Assembly (NCBI RefSeq): GCF_003589595.1
Contig: NW_020653945.1
Location: 8,246,976 to 8,310,975, forward strand
Origin: Hyposmocoma kahamanoa
Taxonomy: Eukaryota; Arthropoda; Insecta; Lepidoptera; Cosmopterigidae
Direction of reading: 5' to 3'
DNA length: 64,000 nt
Below, one piece after another: positions 41,501 to 48,756 of this stretch. Below the pieces are notes generated by a model, which saw only the letters and a list, made by a program, of their open reading frames with translations, searched no databases and was not told where the DNA came from. Numbering within the stretch: the stretch's first letter is position 1; each line of letters starts with the position of its first letter. A program made the position numbers and the translations under genes.

Positions 41501-43989
41501 TGCCTAATAAAAATACGTACTTAGTGATTTGTTGGAGCACAGCTTGTGATAATCAATGTTACCGTAGTGTAATATATCAATTGTCAACGTTTAATTGTTT
41601 TTGATTGTTGCTTAAAGCCGTTATATTTCAGCAATAGGCGGCTCGCTCAAAAAGCGAATAAAATACAGGAGCCAATGGTTTGAAGATCACACACACACAT
41701 GTCATATAAAGCAGGTGCGACTATGGTCAAATATTTCTCTATTCTATTTAAAGCTATAAAGGAGGTAAAGTTATTTTTGGTATTTGTTAGAAAATGAAAT
41801 ATTTCGTATGGAATTCAGTATTAAATTTCAACTAAAATTATAGTTCAGAGTGCTTTAATTATAATGAAATATTAACCCAACTGTATGGGTTATGTATTTA
41901 TTACTGTAACTACTATGGGAATATGTAAAATTACGGTTATGTTATGTAAATGTTGAATTGAGTGGCTTAAGATAGGTGTACATTGAATTATGTAGTTCTG
42001 TTTCGGCGGTTGGCACACCAGGCTCCGGGCCGTAGCGGCGGAGACCAAACAAGCATATCACGTTGTTTTAATGCTAGTTATACGTACACGTAATTGTAAA
42101 GCGATAAAGTTGTTCTGTTGATGTTTCTGCACTTGGACACTATGTCGCGTAGACCTAGATGCGTAGCCAGCAGTGTTTGCAACATGTTTTCACGTCAGTG
42201 TCTAGGTGTTCCGTAGCTTAGAAACTGGAAAGCGCTCGGGCTTGGCCCACATTCATCTCTGTAGGACGCAGCGGATCTTAATGTTAATGCATTTACTCAC
42301 ACATACCTTAATGTACCCCAGCTTACTTGGTATTGTATATTTACAAATAATCCAGTGTAATCTGTTTTAGCCGAATAATCATGTGACAGACGATTAAATA
42401 TTTAACATGGTAGGAAATAAAAGTTGTATGTAAAATATTATTGTACTTATATTAATAATGGCTAAGACCAAAGCAGTTGTCTCTTATATTGTTGCTGTTA
42501 GCAATACCTTTGGTCAATTATTAGATCGATCGTTTCATAGACGGTGATACATAATGGATTCGTTATTAAAAATTTGAAATTTATGAACATTTGCATCTTT
42601 GGAATCATAATTATGTAGTGGCATGATCGCCGTACATACATTCATTCATTATGTGCTGACAGATGTGTGACTTAGAACAGTTTTTGTTCGATATTAATGA
42701 ATTATTTAGTATTTTTTAAGAAGTGAGGTTTCATACTGATGCCCAAACGATCTATATGCGTGTGGCGTGAAACTGACAGCCAAGCATCAGTGAACCGAGT
42801 TCCTACAACAATTGTAACGCAGTAGCTGTCTCATTACTCTATCCATATTAGCGGAGTATAAAACGGACGTAATCAAATATTCATCTAACGTTTTTCTCTC
42901 TCTTCTCTTGTTAATAGCGTTAGTACCATCGAAAAAAAAAAAGGTATAGACAGTGGTTGTTGGATTTGATATAGTTTATGAATATTGTTAATCTTATGCT
43001 GTATAAATAGAGTAATTAAATGCTATATGTGTATTGAGGACGTTTAATTTATTCCAGTAGAATTTGCGAATAAACCATTGGCTTTGTATCCTACTAACTG
43101 TTTGGATATACATATACTACAGGAGTTTTAGGTAAGCTGAATTTAAATTATAGTAGAAAATATATTTCAATAAGAAACGTAGCCTTTTTTATCTTGTTTT
43201 ACTTAACATGTAACCTTGTATATTATTATATAGTATATTATTTTATGTAACCTTGGAATTAACAGTTCTTATTGAAATAATGGTCAGTGCCTGCGTACAA
43301 GACGGGTTGGATCGTATTGGTTGCTGCATGAACATAGCAAAATATAGCTGAATAAATTTGTGGACTGAGAAACGCAGAAGTTATATTTCTAGTTAGAATT
43401 TTAAGTAGCCAGCAGCATGCCTTATTTTAGCTTGCGAACTCTTAACGAAGAGTGTACAATCAATTGTTGTATTTCTGATAAACATGCAAATGAAGGGGTC
43501 CAGGAGAAAGTCTGTTAAGTCTCATATAAATTTGTAAAAATACTATTTCTTTTACAATGTTTTAAAGTACAAAAATATATAATATTTAAAAATCATTGTT
43601 ACCTAACAGAGTATTCTTCTTTACCCTTTATATGTAATTTTAAGGTAGGCGATACGTATTTAGATCTTCAGAGGGGCTGTAGTGACGTATAGTAATTGGT
43701 AGTATAATAATTGTATTCTATACTCACTAGCTTTAGCTTTGTCATGTTAAGTTACTCTTTCTCCACTCTCTGTCTACTATTCTACTTGTCCACTTAACAG
43801 TCGTGATTGACTTTTCTGTTAAGTTGTCAATATTTTGTAAATAATTCACTACATGTTTGCGTTCACTGTAAATAGCGGCGTTATTATTGCTTAAGTTAAG
43901 AATCTAACAGTGATCTTTGTCTGTCCAGCCGACCCTCCAACGTCCCTCCGAAGTTACCCGAGCGACCACAGAACGGACGGCCATTTTGA
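7246..43989 (+). CDS. shi: dynamin (shibire-type large GTPase), complete gene
   Basis: Exons, all with GT/AG ends and agreeing phases: 7246-7409 or 8234-8397, 11913-11986, 13345-13494, 26669-26872, 27625-27817, 28425-28634, 29628-29835, 29948-30085, 30826-30983, 31344-31453, 31673-31860, 32577-32696, optional 32937-32951 and 33507-33542, 34192-34401, 34928-35162, 35858-36008, 40546-40695, 43929-43989. With the 15-nt microexon but not the 36-nt one the product is 912 residues, normal for classical dynamin. GTPase motifs: GGQSAGKSS at 39-47, the switch I Thr 66, DLPG 137-140, TKLD 206-209. Then come stalk, PH domain, GED and a proline-rich tail for SH3 partners. Dynamin assembles around the necks of budding endocytic vesicles and uses GTP hydrolysis for scission. 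Sequence is very close to Drosophila shibire throughout. Symbol given by orthology. Confidence 0.96.
8234..8397 (+). CDS. shi: dynamin alternative first coding exon 1B
   Basis: A second ATG exon of exactly 164 nt ending AG|GTGAGA. Its 54 residues differ from 1A at only five positions (M5Y, E8Q, T22V, L24M, Q29S) while many third codon positions differ. That pattern shows an old tandem duplication held under protein-level constraint. It lies 824 bp downstream of 1A. Short upstream ORFs start in the region just before it (for example ATGATGAAT at 8165 and ATGTATCTC at 8218), which may lower translation of this form if they lie in its leader. Confidence 0.88.
9385..9500 (-). repeat. tRNA-derived SINE fragment
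   Basis: On the minus strand it reads tggaggtcccggtttcaattctcag, a pol III B-box-like segment, but without a convincing A box. Degenerate. Confidence 0.35.
10325..10410 (+). repeat. tRNA-SINE fragment
   Basis: Contains gtttgagtccagccagatcg followed by an ATGTTTGTTCCATCTTTGTATC tail (seen as atgtttgttccatctttgta). The same tail type follows the tRNA-like heads near 56555 and, inverted, near 26020 and 59490. Confidence 0.45.
11599..11801. mobile_element. 203-bp MITE with ~35-bp TIRs and TTA target duplication
   Basis: The left end ggctcatttatattgcggcg and the right end, inverted, ggctcaatttatattgcggc match over about 35 bp. TTA flanks both sides (11596-11598 and 11802-11804), as for PIF/Harbinger-type elements. 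An inner palindrome GGGAATGCTCGAGCATTCCC lies at 11654-11673. Too small to encode a protein, so non-autonomous. Confidence 0.75.
11913..27817 (+). CDS. shi: dynamin exons 2-5: GTPase domain
   Basis: Four exons (11913-11986, 13345-13494, 26669-26872, 27625-27817) encode residues 55-262. They contain [13 protein letters not shown] (switch I), the G3 motif DLPG, KEVDPQG, the G4 motif TKLD, and NRSQKDI. The intron between exons 3 and 4 is 13.2 kb and holds most of the repeats of this part of the window plus the assembly gap. No catalytic residue is lost. Confidence 0.95.
13152..13251. repeat. perfect 40-bp inverted repeat (hairpin) in dynamin intron
   Basis: Arms at 13152-13191 and 13212-13251 are perfect reverse complements. 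The 20-bp spacer tgtagtttttaaaaactatg is itself partly palindromic. It sits 93 bp upstream of the exon 3 acceptor. Confidence 0.9.
13835..14100 (+). repeat. interspersed repeat copy (family C)
   Basis: Segments such as gttcttaggttttcgcgatt and gggccttttacaggtccatg recur at 18425-18470 and 18780-18805 in the same order. Nature unknown. The second copy is split by other insertions. Confidence 0.5.
14345..14880 (+). mobile_element. 3' end of a CR1/Jockey-like non-LTR retrotransposon
   Basis: Decayed reverse transcriptase C-terminus ([16 protein letters not shown], then RLYNNIA in a shifted frame), followed by a conserved 3' UTR and a TTTGAC-type tail at 14858-14875. An inverted relative lies at about 60140-60540. 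5'-truncated and non-functional. Confidence 0.65.
16035..16110 (+). repeat. tRNA-derived SINE head
   Basis: gtagctcagttaggacagcg (A-box region) and ggttcgaatccagccagatg (B box) are spaced like tRNA promoters, but there is no matching acceptor stem. A SINE head, not a tRNA gene. Confidence 0.55.
16630..17838 (+). mobile_element. decayed mariner element, family A copy 1
   Basis: Ends carry matching inverted repeats: cactataagtttccggaa on the left, ttcggaaacttatagtgcgc on the right. Inside are transposase blocks in shifting frames: [62 protein letters not shown] and a C-terminal [15 protein letters not shown]. Several frameshifts (near 17098, 17260 and 17555) break the ORF and remove the third catalytic Asp from frame. 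A pseudogene copy. Confidence 0.88.
18025..18125 (+). repeat. family B repeat, partial copy
   Basis: Carries the tail segment tctaagtggcactacaactg ... gttcgtcccgtcgctt, shared with copies at 22560, 28130, 53950, 54985 (inverted) and 62930 (inverted). Confidence 0.5.
18425..19110. repeat. family C repeat interrupted by a GATA-tailed fragment and a SINE
   Basis: Family C sequence (cf. 13835-14100) stops at about 18468 at a (GATA)n run, resumes around 18765 and is split again at 18806-19036 by an inverted family A SINE. tggtc flanks the SINE on both sides as a short target duplication. Confidence 0.5.
18826..19030 (-). repeat. family A tRNA-derived SINE, copy 1 (inverted)
   Basis: On the minus strand: a tRNA-like head (tggccgaacggttaccgtgc, B box GGTTCGATTCCC) and the body atttatttctctcgtgagtt ... 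acacagggtttccc seen in copies at 19995, 51563, 56043 and 62008. Confidence 0.75.
19995..20215 (+). repeat. family A tRNA-derived SINE, copy 2
   Basis: ctgcctctgtggccaaatgg head, B box GGTTCGATTCCCGGG, body with tatggcctac and gacacagggtttccctagtg. Near full length. It has a tRNA-like pol III promoter but no proper cloverleaf acceptor. Confidence 0.8.
21790..21860 (+). repeat. degenerate tRNA-SINE head
   Basis: cctgtagctcaagtgactaa resembles the A-box part of other SINE heads here, but the B box is eroded. Confidence 0.25.
22560..22855 (+). repeat. family B repeat, copy
   Basis: Shares ctatttctgccgctaagcag, gaaattacaggcacacgggg, tgtcaacttatgtctcaggg and gtggcactgcaactgtt in order with the other family B copies. 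It is about 295 bp long. It ends with gttcgtcccgtctcttgata. Confidence 0.7.
23126..23190. repeat. perfect 30-bp hairpin with 5-base loop
   Basis: Arms 23126-23155 and 23161-23190 are perfect reverse complements; the loop is tttag. Located in the large dynamin intron. Confidence 0.92.
23570..23765 (+). repeat. Bm1-like tRNA-derived SINE
   Basis: Head ggtcccgggttcgattctag (B box), body ttggtctaggtgttctgagt ... cctcagagtgcag. A tail-like piece, tttgagcccaggcatatggt, reappears at 24020-24060. Related body sequence precedes the dynamin exon at 35858. Confidence 0.55.
26010..26110 (-). repeat. tRNA-SINE fragment (inverted)
   Basis: Minus strand reads gagctcagttggtaagacgg then ccccggtgtggcaacagatg, followed by a tail with gatctttgcatcaataataa. 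The B box is damaged. Confidence 0.4.
26253..26568. repeat. TC microsatellite with 100-N assembly gap
   Basis: (TC)n with TCTCTG variants flanks an N run at 26418-26517. The true array length is unknown. It ends 100 bp before the dynamin exon 4 acceptor. Confidence 0.97.
28130..28325 (+). repeat. family B repeat, partial copy
   Basis: gctgacaagcaataatgtga, agaattacagggaaggagta and gagtggcactgcgattgtta align with the other copies. Lies in the intron before exon 6. Confidence 0.6.
28425..30983 (+). CDS. shi: dynamin exons 6-9: middle domain/stalk
   Basis: Exons 28425-28634, 29628-29835, 29948-30085 and 30826-30983 encode residues about 262-500. Landmarks are [58 protein letters not shown] and [16 protein letters not shown]. 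These form the stalk that mediates oligomerisation. In exon 7 the acceptor is the AG at 29626-29627: the ATG at 29605 lies upstream of it and is intronic, because only the later AG restores the frame [10 protein letters not shown]. Confidence 0.95.
28930..28990 (-). repeat. tRNA-SINE head (inverted)
   Basis: Minus strand: acctgtagctcagttggcag then agcgacgctacggtatagca. This is the A-box part only. Confidence 0.4.
31344..32696 (+). CDS. shi: dynamin exons 10-12: PH domain
   Basis: Exons 31344-31453, 31673-31860 and 32577-32696 encode residues about 500-639. The block runs [55 protein letters not shown], then [20 protein letters not shown]. This is the phosphoinositide-binding pleckstrin homology domain that targets dynamin to the membrane. 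Confidence 0.95.
32937..32951 (+). CDS. shi: candidate 15-nt dynamin microexon (SEGSE)
   Basis: A 15-base segment between a cAG acceptor (32935-32936) and a GAG|GTTTGT donor. Both ends are phase 0, so it adds SEGSE between ...NGDE and NSESAG without shifting the frame. The composition matches the acidic Ser-rich linker between PH and GED in insect dynamins. The polypyrimidine tract is weak, so this is a candidate rather than a certain exon. Confidence 0.5.
33507..33542 (+). CDS. shi: candidate 36-nt dynamin cassette microexon ([12 protein letters not shown])
   Basis: A strong acceptor (a T-rich run ending TTTTTTAG) and a consensus donor AAA|GTAAGT bound 36 bases with no stop. Phase 0 on both sides means inclusion adds 12 residues in the PH-GED linker. 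An inner AG at 33524-33525 would give a frame-breaking 17-nt exon. Strong sites plus exact frame preservation argue for a regulated isoform. Confidence 0.5.
34192..35162 (+). CDS. shi: dynamin GED exons and start of the proline-rich domain
   Basis: Exons 34192-34401 and 34928-35162. They encode [20 protein letters not shown], then a block ending [17 protein letters not shown], then [20 protein letters not shown]. These form the GTPase effector domain, which folds against the stalk. The second exon goes on into [13 protein letters not shown] and [11 protein letters not shown], the start of the SH3-binding tail. Confidence 0.95.
34507..34590. repeat. perfect 32-bp inverted repeat in dynamin intron
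   Basis: Arms 34507-34538 and 34559-34590 are perfect reverse complements, separated by 20 bp that contain a smaller aataataa/ttatt palindrome. It lies between the two GED exons. Confidence 0.88.
35290..35530 (-). mobile_element. C-terminal fragment of a non-LTR reverse transcriptase
   Basis: Minus strand reads [17 protein letters not shown], then [14 protein letters not shown]. This is the W-WAGHV-R...W...RSRGRP block found at the C-terminus of endonuclease-reverse transcriptases. It continues in a shifted frame to a QWG-type end near cactgcagggcaaaggcctc. Decayed and 5'-truncated. Confidence 0.6.
35677..35857 (+). repeat. inverted repeat plus SINE-tail sequence abutting the dynamin PRD exon
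   Basis: gaaattagtcctaccggga and tcccggtgggactaatttc form a hairpin with one mismatch (35677-35720). The following sequence (gatctgggtgtcctgggaag ... agtttgagtccaggaaacgg) resembles the body and tail of the SINE at 23570-24060. It ends directly at the acceptor attattacag of exon 35858. Confidence 0.45.
35858..36008 (+). CDS. shi: dynamin proline-rich-domain exon
   Basis: GC-rich exon encoding [27 protein letters not shown] and further Pro/Gly sequence, ending PLIP. The donor CCCAC|GTAAGT leaves two bases. If it is not used, the frame reads ACG TAA and stops at 36010-36012, giving a short C-terminus. PPLPSRPGG is a class of SH3-binding motif used by amphiphysin- and endophilin-type partners (family knowledge). 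Confidence 0.88.
36634..36892. mobile_element. foldback/MITE with ~100-bp imperfect terminal inverted repeats
   Basis: gtgttttgtagaaagggcga on the left matches the inverse of tcgtcctttctacaaaacac on the right. The pairing extends inwards through tttagttttt.acg and aaatatttacgt segments. No ORF. Confidence 0.65.
37329..38138 (+). mobile_element. Penelope-like element fragment bounded by 45-bp perfect inverted repeats
   Basis: Left arm 37329-37373 and right arm 38094-38138 are perfect reverse complements (begin taaatgattatcactagtat). Between them is a single frame covering the linker and GIY-YIG endonuclease of a Penelope-like retroelement; no reverse transcriptase core is present. The coding frame starts directly after the left arm. 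Probably a severely 5'-truncated copy within the dynamin intron. Confidence 0.82.
37371..38015 (+). CDS. GIY-YIG endonuclease module of a Penelope-like element
   Basis: Open frame from just after a stop at 37368-37370; no ATG is needed, and the first in-frame residues are [20 protein letters not shown]. Penelope-type linker [18 protein letters not shown], then [20 protein letters not shown]. This is the GIY-YIG core, with two Cys between GVY and YIG as in the CCHH motif known for Penelope endonucleases. Arg (RMKEH) and downstream Glu and His follow. The end is a basic, Ser-rich tail. Intact for about 214 codons, which is unusual for a dead fragment. It lies on the same strand as dynamin but has no link with it. 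Confidence 0.8.
   Translation, partial: LFFDVQRLPVFLPYVQGVTDKIARSLRKFSIKTIFTPLTKMGKMLRSPKDHLPLQTPGVYKVNCSCGSSYIGQTKRTIVDRMKEHIRAVKNNDAQKSAIAQHLTQTDTNHWIELHSPQVLSTERHYIPRLVREAIEITKYKTFNRDDGFKLSSAWNPVLSACSNKNKNTSSSVSRVDTVSVVCVKKVSDNGNATTNRDEGSRRQRKRVDRYVCS
40546..40695 (+). CDS. shi: dynamin long C-terminal exon (exactly 150 nt)
   Basis: Encodes RPGGGSAAG, then [17 protein letters not shown] and [11 protein letters not shown]. It matches the long C-terminus of Drosophila shibire (QVNQAVGQAAINELSNAF...RFK) and can end FK-stop at 40697-40699. It also has a possible donor AA|GTAAAC that would splice in phase to 43929. Being 150 nt with equal phases on both sides, it can be skipped without a frameshift. 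Confidence 0.85.
43929..43989 (+). CDS. shi: dynamin alternative last coding exon
   Basis: After a CTGTCCAG acceptor the frame reads [23 protein letters not shown] (TGA 43987-43989). The PPKLPERP core is a plausible SH3 ligand. It joins in phase to either 36008 or 40695. GC content is higher than in the surrounding DNA. Confidence 0.65.
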
Positions 43990-44372
43990 ACGCCTCTTCG
44001 CCGCCATTTTGTGATAAACTGCACTGTAAATATTTTCGTTTATCTGTACCTAACTAGCTTATTTTCGCCGCATATGCGTTTGGTCCTATATAAATAATTA
44101 TTCTTGATCAAAATTTTAAATTAGGGTATATTTATGGTTCGTAATTTTTCAGTGACATGCCATGAATGTGATGTAGGTAGAATGGATAATGTTTACGAAA
44201 ACAATATAAATAAATTGTTGATATTTTTTTAACTTAATAAAATTACAATGTTAAAATTGTAAGGTACGTATATATCAATATACAAATGATGTAATGTGTT
44301 TAAAAACCTTGTAAAGCTGCTATCTTATAATTTTGCATTCCCACGCTGCGATTTATGTAGACGTTTAATAAA
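43990..44372 (+). terminator. dynamin 3' UTR with several poly(A) signals
   Basis: AATAAA hexamers lie at 44209-44214, 44236-44241 and 44367-44372, after the last dynamin stop. Any of them could end the transcript; a longer 3' UTR reaching further AATAAA-type sites near 45140 cannot be excluded. Confidence 0.5.
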
Positions 44373-45540
44373 AGTATGTTGTGAAACGACAATGTTACTA
44401 ATTCTTATGACAATATCTGATGAAATTAATTTGTTGTATCTGTTATTTAATGGATAAAAAAATATAAAAATGTAGGTCCAGATGGTGTCACTATTTCGAT
44501 GTCTAGCAATGTTTAATATGTACTTCAGTGAATATTTACGAAGTACGGTATTAGGAGTAGCAATTTTTGAATGAGTTAGTCATTTTCGACTGGTACATTA
44601 ATAGTTTGTTGGAATGGTGTGTTTGGGATAGACTGATTCAGAAAGAGTCTTTTTCAGATAAAAGATTCTAAATGATCCATTGTGTTACTGTGGCATTTAG
44701 TATTATTGTCTGGCGTCCGAACAAGGAGCGAACAACTGATTGCAACGAGATTATAGGTGTTAATTTAGAATGTACTTTGAATACATCGACTAGAATTAGT
44801 TATTCACAAATGTGTTTAGTTTATGAGTACAGGGGTTACTGCCAATATACAAATAAGTGTTATATTTATATGATCAGTTTGTTCTTATCAAATATTCTTA
44901 ATTACTATTCACTGGCTTTACATTTATGTATCAAGTACTTATGATAATTTTATTAAATAGACTTTTATTCAATGAATTTTTAAATTTTCTTTTTCGGAAA
45001 ATTAGTGAACAATTATTTATTCTGACTTATCATACATTCCCTTTGCCTATCTTGTTCGCACGTCAGAAATTATGTGTATATAGATGTAAAAACCATGTAA
45101 TATGGACCTGTTTATACTTTGCGTATTGTTGTATGCAATTGTAATAAATGTGTATATATATAATATTTGTGTTTCGCTTTACCTACTCCATTTACGCAAT
45201 AAATAAATTTTGTCGTACCGGCAAAAATTTTATGAACATTATTACTATGAGTAACTACGTGAAAGGGTTGTTAATAGTAGTAAATGGCGTAAGTTTAGTA
45301 ATAAAACTCATCTCTACAGTACTTACGCGACTTTAGCAAGTAAATAAATTACTGCTTTTATATCTAAAGTGCCCTTTACGAAACAAGATAAAGGAGGGAG
45401 ATGTAGAATTATGATCTAATGTATGATTCAATGTTATGAAATAGAAGTAATTATTCTAAAATACTCTCTCAGCATAACTACACACACAATTTAAATACTT
45501 ATATATTATGCGGATGCAGAATAATTATACCATAACAAAT

Positions 45541-45801
45541 AGTTTCCCAAAGTGGTTCCCTACCGCCGTTTGGTAGGGGCCCTCGGAAGCAATTGAGGGC
45601 GTTGATACTGTCCAAGGGTTGATACAAGTATTTGAAAAAAAAAGTGAATTATCTATATACACTACACTACATACATTTTTTTATGTGATTTTTTTGTGTT
45701 AATATAAAAAAATACGTGTTTTCAATTATTTTTGTGGTGTTGGGCGTAGAAATTTTTTTATCTTGCCTAAGTGGGCGGTGAGCCAAAAAGCTTGGGAACC
45801 T
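45541..45801. mobile_element. hAT-like MITE
   Basis: Left end gtttcccaaagtggttccct and right end (inverted) ggttcccaagctttttggct share the TTCCCAA..T core typical of hAT termini. No ORF. A target duplication is not clear. Confidence 0.45.
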
Positions 45802-45847
45802 ATGCTACATCATATGAAGAATAAATTGGTCTTTGTTTGAAAAAGCC

Positions 45848-46135
45848 CTGGTAGTATAATGATTTGATCTACTGCCTCTCAAGCAGAGGCCGCGGGTTCG
45901 AATCCGGGCTTGTACCTCTTGAGTTCCTCCGAATTTATGTAAATTTGAAATTTACCATGAGCTTTTCGGTAAAGGAAAACTCCGTGATGAAACCTACACG
46001 TCCCACACCTCTCGGAAAATGTATGAAGTCACCAATCCGCATAGGGCAAGCGTCGCGGACTATGGCCTAAACCTTCGCCTGAGAGGAGACCCTTGTCCAG
46101 CAATGGGACGTATAAATGAGTCGACGATGATGATT
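45848..46135 (+). repeat. tRNA-derived SINE, family D
   Basis: Head with ctgcctctcaagcagaggcc and B box GGTTCGAATCC. Body includes accatgagcttttcggtaaa (the Lepidoptera-type 'aaggaaaactccgtgatgaa' part follows). Tail ccttgtccagcaatgggacg ... gacgatgatgatt. A partial inverted relative lies at 54770-54930. Confidence 0.65.
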
Positions 46136-46191
46136 ATGTTTGAAATGATTTCATAAATTAAGGTGTTACTTTGCCAAAATCCATATTAATA

Positions 46192-46446
46192 AAAATGAAA
46201 GTAAATTAATTTGCTACTCCGCGAACCCAGTGTTTGTTAAATCGTGCAAAATAGTTGCGCTTGAGTTGAATTTTTTTTCATGCAGTTAATTTTCCCACCC
46301 AAGTGCATCTACAGTCACAAACACCATTACCAAAAATATACTCGACAAGTGTTTCGCCTCTACGAGCGCTTATTAAATACAAGCGTATTTTGCACGATTT
46401 AATCTTCACTAGGTTCTGAGAGCAGCCAATTAATTTACTTCCATTT
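46192..46446. mobile_element. foldback element with ~70-bp inverted arms
   Basis: aaagtaaattaatttgctac and ttaaatcgtgcaaaatag on the left pair with attttgcacgatttaa and agccaattaatttacttcc on the right. The spacer holds no ORF. Confidence 0.6.
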
Positions 46447-46510
46447 TAATTGAAATAATTTACTATGGTCTCGCGTTTCGTGATGGACATTGCCCCGTGA
46501 TAGTCGGTAC

Positions 46511-46795
46511 TATAAAAAGACTTATTAATTAAGAACAGTCAAAGTGGTCACTAAGCAATAAAAAACCATTGTAAATAAACAGTAAAAAAGTGAACACAAT
46601 CACCATCTGAGTGGACAATTAAATTTTCGTGAGTGGAGTTAATTTCTATCGCCACGCCGGACTGGTGGTCGCTAATAGTCATATCGCATGACGGCCATCG
46701 TGTTTAACTACGTGAAAACGTTTCCGAAAACAAGCAGCTTTTTCATAACTAATTAGGTTCTTTGAATGAATGTCTAGGTGCCTAATTTTAAGGTA
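46511..46795 (+). promoter_or_regulatory. TATA promoter and possible untranslated first exon
   Basis: TATAAAA at 46511-46517 is followed about 30 bp later by TTAAGAACAGTC, a plausible start. The next 250 bp are denser in GC, contain a 16-codon ORF (ATG at 46688, MTAIVFNYV...) and end at AAG|GTAAGT (46792-46793). This looks like the 5' end of a plus-strand gene, but no downstream exon was recognised. Confidence 0.35.
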
Positions 46796-47687
46796 AGTTA
46801 CGATGTGGTATTTACGTGCTAATTCGTGATTTGCCTAATTGCTTGCTTGCTTCACAATTTGAAACTAAAAAGAAATTGTAGCTTAATTTTTCCCGTTTCC
46901 GAGATATAAATTTAAGTCTACCTAAACTAAATATACATGTATACCTTATAATAATACGGGTAAAGTTTGAAATTGCCATTTTGTTTGGCATTTGTGTTCA
47001 CTTGCAAACAGCACTATGTGACATTTTTAATTACTTTTAGTTAATGGTGTGAAATGGATAAGTATTTTAAATAATTTCAAATTATTCAATAATACAGTGC
47101 CAAAACTTTGTATATTCTGAACAAATCAATGTCAAATCTTTCTTAATTTTACATTTTCAAAAGTTACCATTTTGTACCTACCGTTACTTTTTTACCGATA
47201 CCGTTTACTTGCAAACGCCACTCTATTGAGCATAAACTCGTGATGCGCCACAAAATGCGCCATTTTGTTGGATATTTATTATTTTCAGGATGGAAAAAAA
47301 TGAAGGAATTATTTTGTCATCCGAGAGATCATTTATTAAAAACTTGCTCGTCAAACATTTCGGCGCAGATTGGTTTACATACGAAATTTGTGATTTTTAT
47401 ACTCGTATTATCGGACAAGTACCTACAATCAAATGTGACCGAGGAAGAAATTACAGATAATGAAGATACAATTGATGTTTGACGCAGTGGATATAAGAGT
47501 CTAAAGGAAAATTAAAATTAGATTTAATTTGAAGTTGTATTTTAGTATTATTATAACAAAACTAGTCATGTTATCATTGTGTTGTTGCAAAATAGCTACA
47601 TTAATTCTGAACAATTACAAAACTAGTTATTTTAAGGTTAGTGTTGCAAAACTCTCTGTATTAAATTTTTTAAATAAAAAGCGCATG

Positions 47688-47945
47688 TCGACTCATCCGA
47701 AGAACAGAATCCGATGTGATTATGTAGCGAAAAGAGGATAAGTATGTTACGAGAATAATTTCGTTATTCACACTAAGGCTTATGTAAAGGTGTTTTGAGA
47801 ATTTATATATCTTATTTCGTTTCGGAAATATAAAATCGAAGAACGGTCGATTTGACATTCACAGCGAAGAAGAACGAACGAAATGTACTATGGTCCTGAG
47901 AACAAGTACTCTTGCACATTGATCTTTGTTCTACGGATGAGTCGA
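47688..47945. mobile_element. 258-bp MITE, copy 1
   Basis: Terminal inverted repeats tcgactcatccgaagaaca and tcgactcatccgtagaacaa (inverted right end) extend for about 30 bp. No ORF. The inner sequence matches the split copy at 48519-51327 in opposite orientation. Confidence 0.8.
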
Positions 47946-47984
47946 TATATCGCAGTTTGCTAGTGGATTACTCAATTCAAACAT

Positions 47985-48240
47985 AAATATATTTATTTAA
48001 TGAAAATAATATCTCGAACAATACACTTCTGCCATCTTGCCGGAAGCTCATTATTTTATTCCTTTGCGGTATATAAATAGAATAGTGTGGAACGAGAATC
48101 GACAAAGTCTTGGCACTCATTTTCGACTTCTTCACGACAAGTGAATGTTTTCTTTGTACGTATATAATTGTAGAAAAAATGCTTATCGGGAGGGGTCAGG
48201 ATAGTGAGCCGAGTATGGGGGTAGTTGAAGAGTTTCATTG
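47985..48240 (-). pseudogene. mariner transposase C-terminal remnant
   Basis: Minus-strand reading gives KTFTCREEVENECQDFVDSRS, shown in parts as FTCREEVENE and DFVDSRS, followed after a stop by NELPARWQKCIV. This is the C-terminal region of a mariner transposase. It differs clearly from mariner A and mariner B nearby, so a third lineage. 5' part lost. Confidence 0.6.
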
Positions 48241-48756
48241 TGCAACTACTGTAAATCCAGCTATCATCGTCTCCATCTGTTGATAATAAATTTCTTTTTT
48301 GAACCTATTTTCGATTATCATAAAGAATTTTTTTTTTATCACAAGTAGTGGATATGGGCCACGACTCCTTCATCTTTTGACTTCAACAAGTGTTGTTAGC
48401 TGTAATTTGGAAAATTCATGAGGTCATTACTTTTTAACCGATTTCAAAAAACAAGGAGGTTCTCAATTCGACTGTGTTATTTTTATTATTTTTATGTATG
48501 TTACACGATAACTCATAACGACTCATCCGTAGAACAAAGATCTATGTGCAAGACTATTTAGTATAGAGTTGTTCTCAGGACATAGTACATTTCGTTCGTT
48601 CTTCTTCGCTATGGATGTCAGATCGACCGTTGTTTGATTCTATATTTCCGCAATGAAATAAGATATGTACGTGTGGCGCACTATAAGTTTCCGGAATGAA
48701 AAAGAAAAAAATACTATAAATAGTCAGAAATGAATTTATTGTTTCTCAAAATAATA

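Noticed and set aside
45860..45915. tRNA gene with anticodon arm ctgcctctcaagcagagg
   Set aside because: The tRNA-like part is followed by a conserved SINE body found again, inverted, near 54770-54930.
47240..47482. 80-residue plus-strand ORF with an acidic C-terminus
   Set aside because: The acidic end looks protein-like, but I see no family match or partner exon, and it sits in repeat-rich DNA.
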